Source of the DNA: an uncultured bacterium
GTDB taxonomy: Bacteria > Cyanobacteriota > Vampirovibrionia > Gastranaerophilales > Gastranaerophilaceae
DNA length: 64,000 bases
Assembly (NCBI GenBank): GCA_902462155.1
Contig: CABQAQ010000004.1
Location: forward strand, 124,001 to 188,000
Direction: 5' to 3'
The notes under the pieces were generated by a model. It saw only the letters and a program-made list of their open reading frames with translations. It was not told the origin of the DNA and did not search any database. The translations under genes were made by a program, and so were the position numbers. Of this stretch, positions 25,877-34,127 are shown piece after piece. Each line of letters begins with the position of its first letter. Positions within the stretch are counted from its first letter, which is position 1.

Positions 25877-27316
25877 TCAATTGATATATTGATTTATGTC
25901 TAAATATTTTTTTAACATATCTTCATCTATTATTTCTATACTTTCTTTATTATGAATAAATATTATACACTTTAACAATGATTTAAATAAAGAAAACTCA
26001 TTTCTTGATATTCTATTTCTTAAGTCTAACATATTATCAGCTAGAAATTCTGTTATAATAGATTTATTTTTATAAACAAGTGAGCTGAAAAAATCTAATC
26101 CCTCTTTTGTGTTAATACCTTCAAAATATATTATATCCGGTGATTGAAACTCTATAAATCTCATTGCTTTATCTAGATTAAATCCTATATTTTCATTTAA
26201 TTCACATTGTTTTACATTATCCAGATTATATTTTGCTATTGATTCAATTGTCATTATATTTTTCTTATCAAATGGAGCAATTTTTGACAGCTCAGATAAA
26301 ATAGAATAAATTGTATGTGTTTTACCACTTAATGCGCTTCCACAAACCAGAGTTATACCTCTTGAGGTTAATGCTTGCTTAATTTTATTTTTTTTATTAA
26401 AATCTATTCCTATTTCATTTAAAGATTTAGGTGGTTTATATATTTTTAAAGAAATCCTTTCTCCCATAATAGTAGGGAATGCTGATAAACTTGCTACAAG
26501 ATCTAAATTATCTAACTTAAATATTAACTTTCCAAGTTGAGGTATCTCACTTACTGTTGGATCAAGATTAGCTAAAACTTTTAATTTTGCAATAAATGAA
26601 CTTACTAAAATCTCTGGTATATATCCTGAATTTTCTATATCAAAATCCTTTTTAAAGTTCACACTTAAACCATTTGAAGAATGCTCAAAATATAACTCGT
26701 GTACATTGAGAATTATTGATTGTTTTAATATTTTTCTAATAAGCTTTTGTATATTCTCATCTGATAGATCCTGATTATGTATATCATTTTGCCAATCAAA
26801 TGATTCATTTTCCTCATCATCTGAATTCTCTTCTGTTTTTATACATATATCTTGCTCATCACTATCTATATAATCTGAATAATACTGTAATATTTTATTT
26901 TTTATTGCTGTTTCTGAAGAAATAACAGGTTCAATATTTAAACCTGTAGTTTCCACAATAGAATCTATTGCAAATAAATCTAAAGGATCTGACATCGCTA
27001 TTGTCAATACTGATTCTATTTTAAATAACGGTATTATATTATATTTTTTTACATCTACATAAGGTATAAATTTAAGACAATTTTTATCTAAACTATAGTC
27101 ATTTAAATCTACATATGGAATATGTAATTTAGATTCAATAAAAGATAATAACTGTTTTTCTGTTAATAAATTTGAATCAATAAGTATCTGACCTATATTT
27201 GTTTTTTGCACATTAGCTAATTCAGAGGCCTTTTCTAAATCCTCATATTGTACAAGACCCTCCCTTACAAGGTCATATTTTAACTTCTCAAATGTTTTAT
27301 TTGAAATAAAATCCAT
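25877..27316 (-). CDS. PilB/GspE-like protein with degenerate ATPase domain
   Basis: The first 160 residues form an MshEN (GspE N-terminal) domain (QILIDSNLLTEKQLLSFIESKLHIPYVDL), known in other proteins to bind cyclic di-GMP. The rest matches the secretion ATPase fold with Walker A GSALSGKT (Lys332). The Walker B region reads SPDIIYFEGINTKE instead of DPDVIMVGEIRDxET, and the Asp and His boxes and the zinc tetra-cysteine of PilB are absent or altered. The 479-residue length is short for PilB (about 560). It may be an inactive or regulatory paralog. It lies 53 bases before pilT and after the CheY-like gene. Confidence 0.8.
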   Translation of the reverse strand: MDFISNKTFEKLKYDLVREGLVQYEDLEKASELANVQKTNIGQILIDSNLLTEKQLLSFIESKLHIPYVDLNDYSLDKNCLKFIPYVDVKKYNIIPLFKIESVLTIAMSDPLDLFAIDSIVETTGLNIEPVISSETAIKNKILQYYSDYIDSDEQDICIKTEENSDDEENESFDWQNDIHNQDLSDENIQKLIRKILKQSIILNVHELYFEHSSNGLSVNFKKDFDIENSGYIPEILVSSFIAKLKVLANLDPTVSEIPQLGKLIFKLDNLDLVASLSAFPTIMGERISLKIYKPPKSLNEIGIDFNKKNKIKQALTSRGITLVCGSALSGKTHTIYSILSELSKIAPFDKKNIMTIESIAKYNLDNVKQCELNENIGFNLDKAMRFIEFQSPDIIYFEGINTKEGLDFFSSLVYKNKSIITEFLADNMLDLRNRISRNEFSLFKSLLKCIIFIHNKESIEIIDEDMLKKYLDINQYIN

Positions 27317-27323
27317 ACTTACC

Positions 27324-27698
27324 TTAATATTCCAAATAGTTCTTTACTTTTTCTATTACACAACTCAAATCAAATGGTTTTGTAATATATTCATTAGCAC
27401 CGGTTTCTTCACCTATTAGCTTATCCTCTTCTTGCGATCTGGCTGTTACCATAAATATTGGTATATCTCTATATTTTTTATCGTACTTTAATAATCTACT
27501 TATTTTATAACCATTCATTTTTGGCATCATTACATCTAAAATAATCAAATCCGGCTTAAGTTCTCTTGCTAAATTAAGTCCTTCTTCTCCATCAAATGCA
27601 CAATAGCAGTCATACTCTTGCTCTTCCAATACAAATTTTAAAGTTTCTACTATATCTTGTTCATCATCTACTATTAATATTTTTTTTCTATTTTCCAT
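27324..27698 (-). CDS. CheY/PilH-like single-domain response regulator
   Basis: The 124-residue protein is a receiver domain alone: acidic pair in ILIVDDEQDIVETL, phosphoacceptor Asp in LIILDVMMPKMNGY, Thr in MVTARSQEE and Lys in YITKPFD. It has no output domain and so likely acts by protein contact. It lies between the histidine kinase (27706) and the PilB-like gene (27316), separated by about 8 bases on both sides, which suggests control of pilus function by this kinase-receiver pair. GAGG precedes the ATG. All catalytic residues are present. Confidence 0.94.
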   Translation of the reverse strand: MENRKKILIVDDEQDIVETLKFVLEEQEYDCYCAFDGEEGLNLARELKPDLIILDVMMPKMNGYKISRLLKYDKKYRDIPIFMVTARSQEEDKLIGEETGANEYITKPFDLSCVIEKVKNYLEY

Positions 27699-27705
27699 TG
27701 TTACC

Positions 27706-29832
27706 TCAATTTACATTATTGAATGAATTAAGTAATTTTCCAACTAATTCCTTTGATTCTTTTCCTTCGTCTGGGAACAATACATTGGAATATTCAATTA
27801 TTCTTTCCTTATTTTCTATTTTATACTCTTTTAATTTATTATGATAGTATGTTTCAAATTTTTTACGAATAAAATCTAAAGCAAATTTATCTGCATCTAA
27901 TACAAATAATAAATAAATTTTGTTATTTTCATTATTTATTACTATAGAATTATTCTTCGTTGCATTATTTCTCACAAGATTAAATTTATTATTCACTATA
28001 TCTTCAATAATACTAAAATCTATTTTGGTATTATTATACTCTTTTATTGCAATCAGCCCTATATGTAAAATATTATTTGTAGATAATTTCAAAATCTGAT
28101 CTTGCAACTTTTTTTGGAATATTTCTAAGTTATTTAAAACCGGAAGAGCAAATGAAAATATAGTACGAACCTCCGGTTCACTTTCTAAAAAAATTACTCC
28201 GCCTTGATAATTTATTAATTGTTTTGCTATTGGAAGACCTAAACCTGTTCCACCTATTTTTCTATTTAAAGAATTTTCTATCTGTTGAAATTTATCAAAT
28301 ACTTTATTTATATTCTCTTTTGCTATACCAATACCATTATCTATTACTGATACTTTTACAAAATCTTTATCAAAATTTTTATTAACATCAAACTCTTGAT
28401 CATATAATATACTCGGATCTATCATCGACCCCTTTATTTTTTTTGTTTCTATCTTAATTGCACCATTTTCTCTTGTAAACTTTATAGCATTTGATACGAG
28501 ATTTGTTAATACTTGCTCAATTCTTGATGAATCAATATAAAGATCCGGTATATTTTCTTCCATTTCTGTATCTATACTAATATTTTTTTCTTTTGCTAAA
28601 TTTTCAAAAGTATTTTTTACAAATTCTATAGGTTGTTTTATTGCAACTTTTTCAAAATGAAATTCCATCTTTCCTGCCTCTACTTTTGATAAATCTAGTA
28701 AATCATTTATTATAGCAGATAATCTGGTTACATTTCTTTTTGCCATCTGCGTAAATTTTATTACAGACTCAGGCAAAGAATTGTTTTTATTTGTCGATAA
28801 AATAATATCCAACGAATTCTTTATAGCCGTTAATGGTGTCCTTAATTCATGCGATACAATTGATATAAATTCTGATTTTAATCTTTCAAGTTGCTCTAAT
28901 CTTACATTTGTATTTTTTATACGTTCATATAAGATTGCACTTTCTAACGGTAATGCAACTTGCTTTGCTAAAGTTTGAAAACAAGTTGCATCTTCTTGAG
29001 TAAACTCTTCTTCTCTAAATACCTCTATTAAGCCAAAAAATTTCTCTCCTATTGATATTGGTGCAAACATATTATCGTTATTAAATATATTAAGATCATA
29101 CTCATAGAACTCATGTTTTACTTTTTTTATTATTCTTATATTTTCTACATTAAGTTCATTTATTGATTCTTTTTTCAAAAATAAATTATTATAACTCAAT
29201 AATGCTCTTAATTTTATAGCCTGCTCAAATCTTTCTGATAGAGGATGTAGCGAATTGATTATTAAAATAAAATTATTCTGCTCATTGCAAATCAATGTAT
29301 ATGATAATTGAAAACTTAAACTTTTTTCTAAGCCCTCTATCATTATCTCTATTAATTTCGTTTGCTCTAAGGTTCCGGCTAATTGCGAACTTGTATTATA
29401 CATTACATCAAGTTGATATAAACTACGAGCTAAATCCGAATTATTTTTTGATAAAACATCTAATATATTTTTTGTCCTTAAATTAGAGTTTATAGTTGCA
29501 ATTAGAAGCTCTTTACTAAACGGATAAATTATAAATGCATTTGCTGTTTTAAGTATCTCATAATTTGTAAAATCTTTAGGTAAAATTAAAATTAAAACAA
29601 CATTATCTATCTGTGCTTGTACTTTTAGCTTTTTCAAAAACAAGTCAATATCAAATGAATAGTTTCTATTATCATAATCACATAAAATAATATTAGGCGA
29701 TTTTTTTTGTAGATATTCAAAAACTTCTACTTCATCGGATAGAATATCTAGATTATAAATCAAGTTATTAAAAAAATTTTTAATTGTCTTTATTTTATCT
29801 TCACTTTTAGAAATAAATAATATATTATTCAT
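27706..29832 (-). CDS. Hybrid-type histidine kinase with GAF domain and degenerate flanking domains
   Basis: The 708-residue cytosolic sensor has an N-terminal receiver-like domain (1-125, weak acidic pocket, IILCDYDNRN), a GAF-type sensor region (about 130-290), HisKA with phosphoacceptor His328 in VSHELRTPLTA, and HATPase_c with the N box NLVSNAIKFT, G1 DNGIGI and G2 GTGLGLPIAK. The last 140 residues end with IIEYSNVLFPDEGKE, recalling the C-terminal part of GGDEF domains, but the GGDEF signature is absent. No membrane helix is seen. It directly precedes the CheY-like gene and the pilus motor genes, which points to pilus or motility control. Confidence 0.9.
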   Translation of the reverse strand: MNNILFISKSEDKIKTIKNFFNNLIYNLDILSDEVEVFEYLQKKSPNIILCDYDNRNYSFDIDLFLKKLKVQAQIDNVVLILILPKDFTNYEILKTANAFIIYPFSKELLIATINSNLRTKNILDVLSKNNSDLARSLYQLDVMYNTSSQLAGTLEQTKLIEIMIEGLEKSLSFQLSYTLICNEQNNFILIINSLHPLSERFEQAIKLRALLSYNNLFLKKESINELNVENIRIIKKVKHEFYEYDLNIFNNDNMFAPISIGEKFFGLIEVFREEEFTQEDATCFQTLAKQVALPLESAILYERIKNTNVRLEQLERLKSEFISIVSHELRTPLTAIKNSLDIILSTNKNNSLPESVIKFTQMAKRNVTRLSAIINDLLDLSKVEAGKMEFHFEKVAIKQPIEFVKNTFENLAKEKNISIDTEMEENIPDLYIDSSRIEQVLTNLVSNAIKFTRENGAIKIETKKIKGSMIDPSILYDQEFDVNKNFDKDFVKVSVIDNGIGIAKENINKVFDKFQQIENSLNRKIGGTGLGLPIAKQLINYQGGVIFLESEPEVRTIFSFALPVLNNLEIFQKKLQDQILKLSTNNILHIGLIAIKEYNNTKIDFSIIEDIVNNKFNLVRNNATKNNSIVINNENNKIYLLFVLDADKFALDFIRKKFETYYHNKLKEYKIENKERIIEYSNVLFPDEGKESKELVGKLLNSFNNVN

Positions 29833-29899
29833 ATTAAATATTTTATCTAAAGAAGATTATTTTTTCAATTTTAATACAAGTTTAAAATTTTATTTTTAT

Positions 29900-30670
29900 C
29901 TATTCTTCCTGAATAAAAGCCGACATACCTATAGATGAAAGTTTTTCTACAAGTTCCTGAGCTTTTTGTTTACTAGCAAATGACCCTGCTTGAACTATAT
30001 ATTGTCCATTTTTTTGTTTTATAAATGGCGCTACTCTAAAATTTGAGTCTGTTATTTTATTTTGTACATCTATAGCGTGATTAATATCACCATACCCACC
30101 TACATATACTTTTGAATAAGATATTTTTTTATTTAGGCTATTATCTTGTGTATTATTTGGGCTTAATTGAACACTAGAAGGCGTTGGTTTTGGAGCTTGC
30201 GTTTTTGTTTTATCTTTTGCTAATTGTTTTTTATCCTCTAGATTATCTCCTTTTAATTTTAGATATATATCATCTTCACTGTTTTTTATTTTTTCCGAAT
30301 TATTTTCATCTACCTTAGAATGATAAACACTTGGATCCATAGGTGGTTGCAAATCATTTGCACTTGAACTTTGTTCTTCTATATTCTTTTTATCTAAATC
30401 CAGATCATTTTTTAAGAATCCAATTTGATTATCCTCCATTTGGATCCACTTAAGTCGCTTATCCACTTTGCCAATCTCTTGATTCTCTTGCAACTTTTCT
30501 TGCACCTCATCATTACCGGAACTATCTCCTATCTGGACATCTACATTTGGGGTAAAATTAGTAAATATAAAAGATAAGATAAATAAAGTAACAGCAAAAG
30601 TCAAAAGAAAGTTATAAAAAAACTTTTTTGAATTACAGATTTTTTTATTATCTTTAGGATTGTTTATCAT
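29900..30670 (-). CDS. SPOR-domain membrane protein
   Basis: The 256-residue protein has a short cytoplasmic N-terminus, one membrane helix (FFYNFLLTFAVTLFILSFIFT), a long polar Pro/Lys/Asp-rich linker and a C-terminal SPOR domain (about 185-256: KVYVGGYGDINHAIDVQNKI followed by FIKQKNGQYIVQAGSFASKQ). SPOR domains bind denuded peptidoglycan at division sites. This layout is that of FtsN-like or DedD-like proteins, but no FtsN core motif is visible, so I give no symbol. It follows DUF366 by 7 bases on the same strand. Confidence 0.85.
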   Translation of the reverse strand: MINNPKDNKKICNSKKFFYNFLLTFAVTLFILSFIFTNFTPNVDVQIGDSSGNDEVQEKLQENQEIGKVDKRLKWIQMEDNQIGFLKNDLDLDKKNIEEQSSSANDLQPPMDPSVYHSKVDENNSEKIKNSEDDIYLKLKGDNLEDKKQLAKDKTKTQAPKPTPSSVQLSPNNTQDNSLNKKISYSKVYVGGYGDINHAIDVQNKITDSNFRVAPFIKQKNGQYIVQAGSFASKQKAQELVEKLSSIGMSAFIQEE

Positions 30671-30676
30671 ACTTAT

Positions 30677-31237
30677 TTAGACCCCTCTTACTTTAGTAGT
30701 TGCAAGAATTATATCATCAATTTCTTCATTATATAATTTAAGTACTTTTAAAGCAAACTCTTCATAATTAGTTATATTCGTATTATTACTTAAAGAGGCA
30801 ACATCTATTATAGCATTTTTAGACACAATATTAATACCAAAATGTATAAGAACCGACGTATGAGATTTTGTTGCAATAGATACCGTTGCCTTTTTACCAT
30901 CAATAAAGATATCATCACCTTTTCTTTTTATATTGATATTCGTATTTAAATTTTCTATTAATTCTTTAACTATTGTCACTAACAATCTCTGACGGAATAC
31001 TCCTTCTATAAGATTAATATTAAAATGCTCTATTATTATATTAATCATTTTCTCACTATATATAGGACTATTGGATAATACATCTTCCTGATCAACAAGC
31101 TCTGGTAATTTTACATCGCATTTTCCTATAAAAGCAACTGCCGCATCTCCCATCATATCAAAATTTTTATATATCCATAATGGACTTAATTGTTTGCCTG
31201 TATAATCTATTTCATCTTTTATTATTTTTATCTTCAT
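30677..31237 (-). CDS. DUF366 family protein
   Basis: The 186-residue product matches the DUF366 pattern: EIDYTGKQLSPLWIYKNFDMMGDAAVAFIGKCDVKLPELVDQEDVL with the run GD-x-x-x-A-F-I-G-x-C-D-V, followed by HFNINLIEGVFRQRLLV. The family is found in archaea and some bacteria and has no established function that I know. I use the ATG at 31237 rather than the TTG at 31267 because the family begins at MKIK and an AGAAAAG site precedes it; this also removes the overlap with queC. Its tight link to queC may point to tRNA or 7-deazaguanine metabolism, which is inference. Confidence 0.75.
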   Translation of the reverse strand: MKIKIIKDEIDYTGKQLSPLWIYKNFDMMGDAAVAFIGKCDVKLPELVDQEDVLSNSPIYSEKMINIIIEHFNINLIEGVFRQRLLVTIVKELIENLNTNINIKRKGDDIFIDGKKATVSIATKSHTSVLIHFGINIVSKNAIIDVASLSNNTNITNYEEFALKVLKLYNEEIDDIILATTKVRGV

Positions 31238-31253
31238 TTTAATCTTTTCTTTT

Positions 31254-31958
31254 CTACTGTTCTTCAAATAATAATTTTAACATATCAAATGCCGAATTCT
31301 TTATTAATGCCCTCTTTAATCTTATACAAGATTCACAAGCTCCACAATGCTTATCACTATCGTTATAACAACTATATATTAAATTTAATGGTACTTTATT
31401 TTCAATTCCTTTTTTTATTATCTGATCTTTTGTATAATTAATCAATGGTGCTATAACTTTTGGCTTCACTATTGTTGAAACTTCAAATGTTTTGTTCTGT
31501 AAATCAATAAATTTTTGAGAATTATCTGGAAAAGTCATACCTTCTTCTTTATTAGCTCCAAATACTATAGTAGGTATTTTATACCTGTCTGCCATACTTG
31601 CTGCTATATTTAAAAATAATGCATTTCTATTTGGGATCCAAACCCTTTTTGCACTCTGTTCTGTGTATAACTTATCATCTATCTTTGTTTCATCAAATTT
31701 TTCTACATTATTAAATGAATCTTTCAACATTTCTTTTAGAAATTTTATCTCAATTACTTCTTGCCTTATATTGTAATATTCAACAACTCTCTTAGCAGCA
31801 CTCAACTCTTTTTTTAAAGCTCTTTGTCCATAATCAAAAGTTATTGCTAGAATATTATTTCCTATTTGTGAATATATCTCACTTAATGAAACTACAGAAT
31901 CTAATCCGCCTGATAATAATATTATTGCTTTTATATCATTCTTATTCACTGTCATCAA
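31254..31958 (-). CDS. queC: 7-cyano-7-deazaguanine synthase
   Basis: QueC converts 7-carboxy-7-deazaguanine to preQ0 with ATP and ammonia in the queuosine pathway. The 234-residue protein has the PP-loop SGGLDSVVS, the segment VWIPNRNALFLNIAAS, and the zinc-binding C-terminus with Cys residues in SCYNDSDKHCGACESC. The start overlaps the upstream HEAT gene by 17 bases. The other queuosine genes (queD, queE, queF) are not in the window. DUF366 follows directly. Confidence 0.95.
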   Translation of the reverse strand: MMTVNKNDIKAIILLSGGLDSVVSLSEIYSQIGNNILAITFDYGQRALKKELSAAKRVVEYYNIRQEVIEIKFLKEMLKDSFNNVEKFDETKIDDKLYTEQSAKRVWIPNRNALFLNIAASMADRYKIPTIVFGANKEEGMTFPDNSQKFIDLQNKTFEVSTIVKPKVIAPLINYTKDQIIKKGIENKVPLNLIYSCYNDSDKHCGACESCIRLKRALIKNSAFDMLKLLFEEQ

Positions 31959-32910
31959 ATAATCCTTCTTTTATATCATTTAATATATTACTTGCTGATT
32001 CTTTTATTATAAATGGAATATTTTCATTACTAATTAATTCTAAAATATAACTCTCACCTTTCATATTATAAAGAGCTATTATTGAGGCTTCTATTACTTC
32101 TTCATTTTGTTCTCCAAATAAATGATTATAAATAAGATTAAAAGCTTCTTCAGATCTATCCGATTGACTGATAGCCTCTATTGCATTGATTCTTACCATT
32201 GGAGAATCATCATCTTTTAATGATGTTTTTAATACTTTAAAAATTCTTTCATCATATGGATCAAATTTTGATATTACTTCTACTATTCGTTCTTTCAAGA
32301 ATGAAAATTTATCCATTAGACCATTTTTTGACTCTAAAATTGATATTAATGGCTCAATAGCCCTTATATCACCTATCATTCCTAATGCTTTTACTGCTGA
32401 CTCTCTTACGTATACAGACTTCTCTTCTTCATTCGACACAAGCTCTATTAATGGCATTACGGCATATTTATCTCCTATGTTTCCTAATGCCTCCGCACAC
32501 ATTAGCCTTAATTTATAATTCTCGTTTTTATTATTAAGTACATACAGTAATGGATATATTGATTTTGTATTTTTATATTTTGATATTACTTTGGCTGCTT
32601 GACATCTTACTTCATTAATATTCTGCTCATTTGTAGCTGTCATTGATTTATTTTTATACAATAGTAAATCAATTAATTTATCTAACGATCTTTCATCTCT
32701 TACTTTATCAATCTGCTTTATTACATAAAGCAAAATATCAGGATTATCTTGAGTTTCTAAAATAAAATTATAAATATAAGGTAAATCATCTTTAGAATAC
32801 TCGGTATTAAGAAGAGTAATAAAATCGACAAAATCTTTTACATTAAAACTCTGTAATTGTCTTAAGTCTGATTTTAAATTATCAAATTTTATTACTTCTC
32901 TTTTGTTCAT
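31942..32910 (-). CDS. HEAT-repeat protein
   Basis: The 322-residue protein is made of helical repeats of about 30 residues. Clear units are CAEALGNIGDKYAVMPLIEL, RESAVKALGMIGDIRAIEPL and RINAIEAISQSDRSEEAFNL, the pattern of HEAT/PBS-lyase-type repeats. There is no signal peptide, membrane helix or catalytic motif, so it is probably a binding scaffold. It overlaps queC by 17 bases and so is translated together with it. Proteins of this type are common in cyanobacteria and relatives. Confidence 0.85.
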   Translation of the reverse strand: MNKREVIKFDNLKSDLRQLQSFNVKDFVDFITLLNTEYSKDDLPYIYNFILETQDNPDILLYVIKQIDKVRDERSLDKLIDLLLYKNKSMTATNEQNINEVRCQAAKVISKYKNTKSIYPLLYVLNNKNENYKLRLMCAEALGNIGDKYAVMPLIELVSNEEEKSVYVRESAVKALGMIGDIRAIEPLISILESKNGLMDKFSFLKERIVEVISKFDPYDERIFKVLKTSLKDDDSPMVRINAIEAISQSDRSEEAFNLIYNHLFGEQNEEVIEASIIALYNMKGESYILELISNENIPFIIKESASNILNDIKEGLFDDSE

Positions 32911-32977
32911 TACACTTATAAAAATATTCCAAGTCTTATAAAAAATATTAAAAAATAGTTATATTTTTTTAATTTCA

Positions 32978-33163
32978 TTAATGATTTTTTTTCAATGCCT
33001 GCTTTTGCTGTATATCAAGCATATTATTATGAGCAATTACATAAATAGAACATAATCTTGAATTTTTAATATACCACGCACATTTTTCTTGGGCACAAAT
33101 AACATCATATCCTGTACCTGATGATAACATTGGGCATATTGGTATAGATAAATTATTTTCCAT
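32978..33163 (-). CDS. Small four-cysteine protein
   Basis: The 61-residue protein has Cys10, Cys23, Cys28 and Cys38 within ICPMLSSGTGYDVICAQEKC and AWYIKNSRLCSIYV. The order C-P-M-L-S-x-G, then D-V-x-C-A-x-E-K-C-A-W-Y, then C looks like a small conserved metal-binding or Fe-S protein that I have seen unnamed in anaerobic bacteria. AAAGG lies about 12 bases before the ATG. It stands alone between the HEAT gene and the NfnA-like gene. Metal binding is inferred from the four Cys. Confidence 0.7.
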   Translation of the reverse strand: MENNLSIPICPMLSSGTGYDVICAQEKCAWYIKNSRLCSIYVIAHNNMLDIQQKQALKKNH

Positions 33164-33224
33164 ATCCTATTTTACCTTTCTCTTTTATAATTATTATTCT
33201 ATTATAAAGTCAGTATTTTTTTAA

Positions 33225-34064
33225 TTAACTTTCTACTTTTAAAAGATTACAATTTTCACTGCGTTTTCTTTCATAATCTTTATAAATTTTAGTTCTATTT
33301 ATAACCTCATCAAAATCAACTAAATGAGCATCAAAATCAGGCCCGTCAACACAAGCAAATTTGGTTTTACCACCTACAGTTAATCTACAAGCTCCACACA
33401 TACCTGTACCATCAACCATAATAGGATTCATACTTACTTCTGTTTTTATTCCCTTTCCTCGAGTTAACTCTGCTACAGCTCGCATCATCGGCATAGGTCC
33501 TACTGCTATAGCATAATCTACTTTTTCTTTTCCTATTATATCGTCTAAAACTTGTGTTACAAATCCTTTTATACCAAGTGAACCATCATCTGTTGTTATA
33601 AATAATTCTGTACAAGCATTTTTCATTTTTTCTTGCCAGAATATTAAATCTTTATTTCTAGCACCCATTATCATATAAACTTTATTCCCAGCTTCTTTAA
33701 ATGCTTTAGCTATAAGATAACAAGGAGCAGCTCCATAACCTCCGGCTAAACATACAACTGTACCATAGTTCTTTATATGGGTTGGCTTTCCTAATGGTCC
33801 AACTAAATCCGGTATACTATCTCCTACTCCCAGTTGTGCTAACTTTTTGGTAGTATAACCACAAGCCATATACACTATCGTTAATATACCTTTTTCTTTA
33901 TCAACATCAGCTATAGTTAATGGAATCCTTTCTCCTGACTCTTCTGCTCTTAATATGATAAATTGACCTGCTTTAGCATTTCTAACTACATAAGGAGCAT
34001 ATATTGATAGCTCATATTGATTTGGACATAACTCTATTTTTGATAATATTTCATATTTTTTCAT
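33225..34064 (-). CDS. NfnA-like ferredoxin-NADP+ reductase subunit (sulfide dehydrogenase/PyrK-type)
   Basis: The 279-residue protein has an FAD-binding beta-barrel (AGQFIILRAEESGERIPLTIAD), an NAD(P)-binding half (VVCLAGGYGAAPCYLIAKAFKEAGNKVYMIMGARN) and a C-terminal [2Fe-2S] motif with four Cys (GTGMCGACRLTVGGKTKFACVDGPDFD). This is the layout of NfnA/SudB, the small subunit of electron-bifurcating NADH-dependent reduced ferredoxin:NADP+ oxidoreductase. The large subunit NfnB is normally adjacent but is not here. PyrK-type dihydroorotate dehydrogenase electron transfer subunit is a less likely alternative. GGAG precedes the ATG. Confidence 0.85.
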   Translation of the reverse strand: MKKYEILSKIELCPNQYELSIYAPYVVRNAKAGQFIILRAEESGERIPLTIADVDKEKGILTIVYMACGYTTKKLAQLGVGDSIPDLVGPLGKPTHIKNYGTVVCLAGGYGAAPCYLIAKAFKEAGNKVYMIMGARNKDLIFWQEKMKNACTELFITTDDGSLGIKGFVTQVLDDIIGKEKVDYAIAVGPMPMMRAVAELTRGKGIKTEVSMNPIMVDGTGMCGACRLTVGGKTKFACVDGPDFDAHLVDFDEVINRTKIYKDYERKRSENCNLLKVES

Positions 34065-34127
34065 TTATTTTCTCCAGATTTTCTTAATTTAATTTTATTA
34101 TAACAAAAAAGTTTCATACTCTATAAA

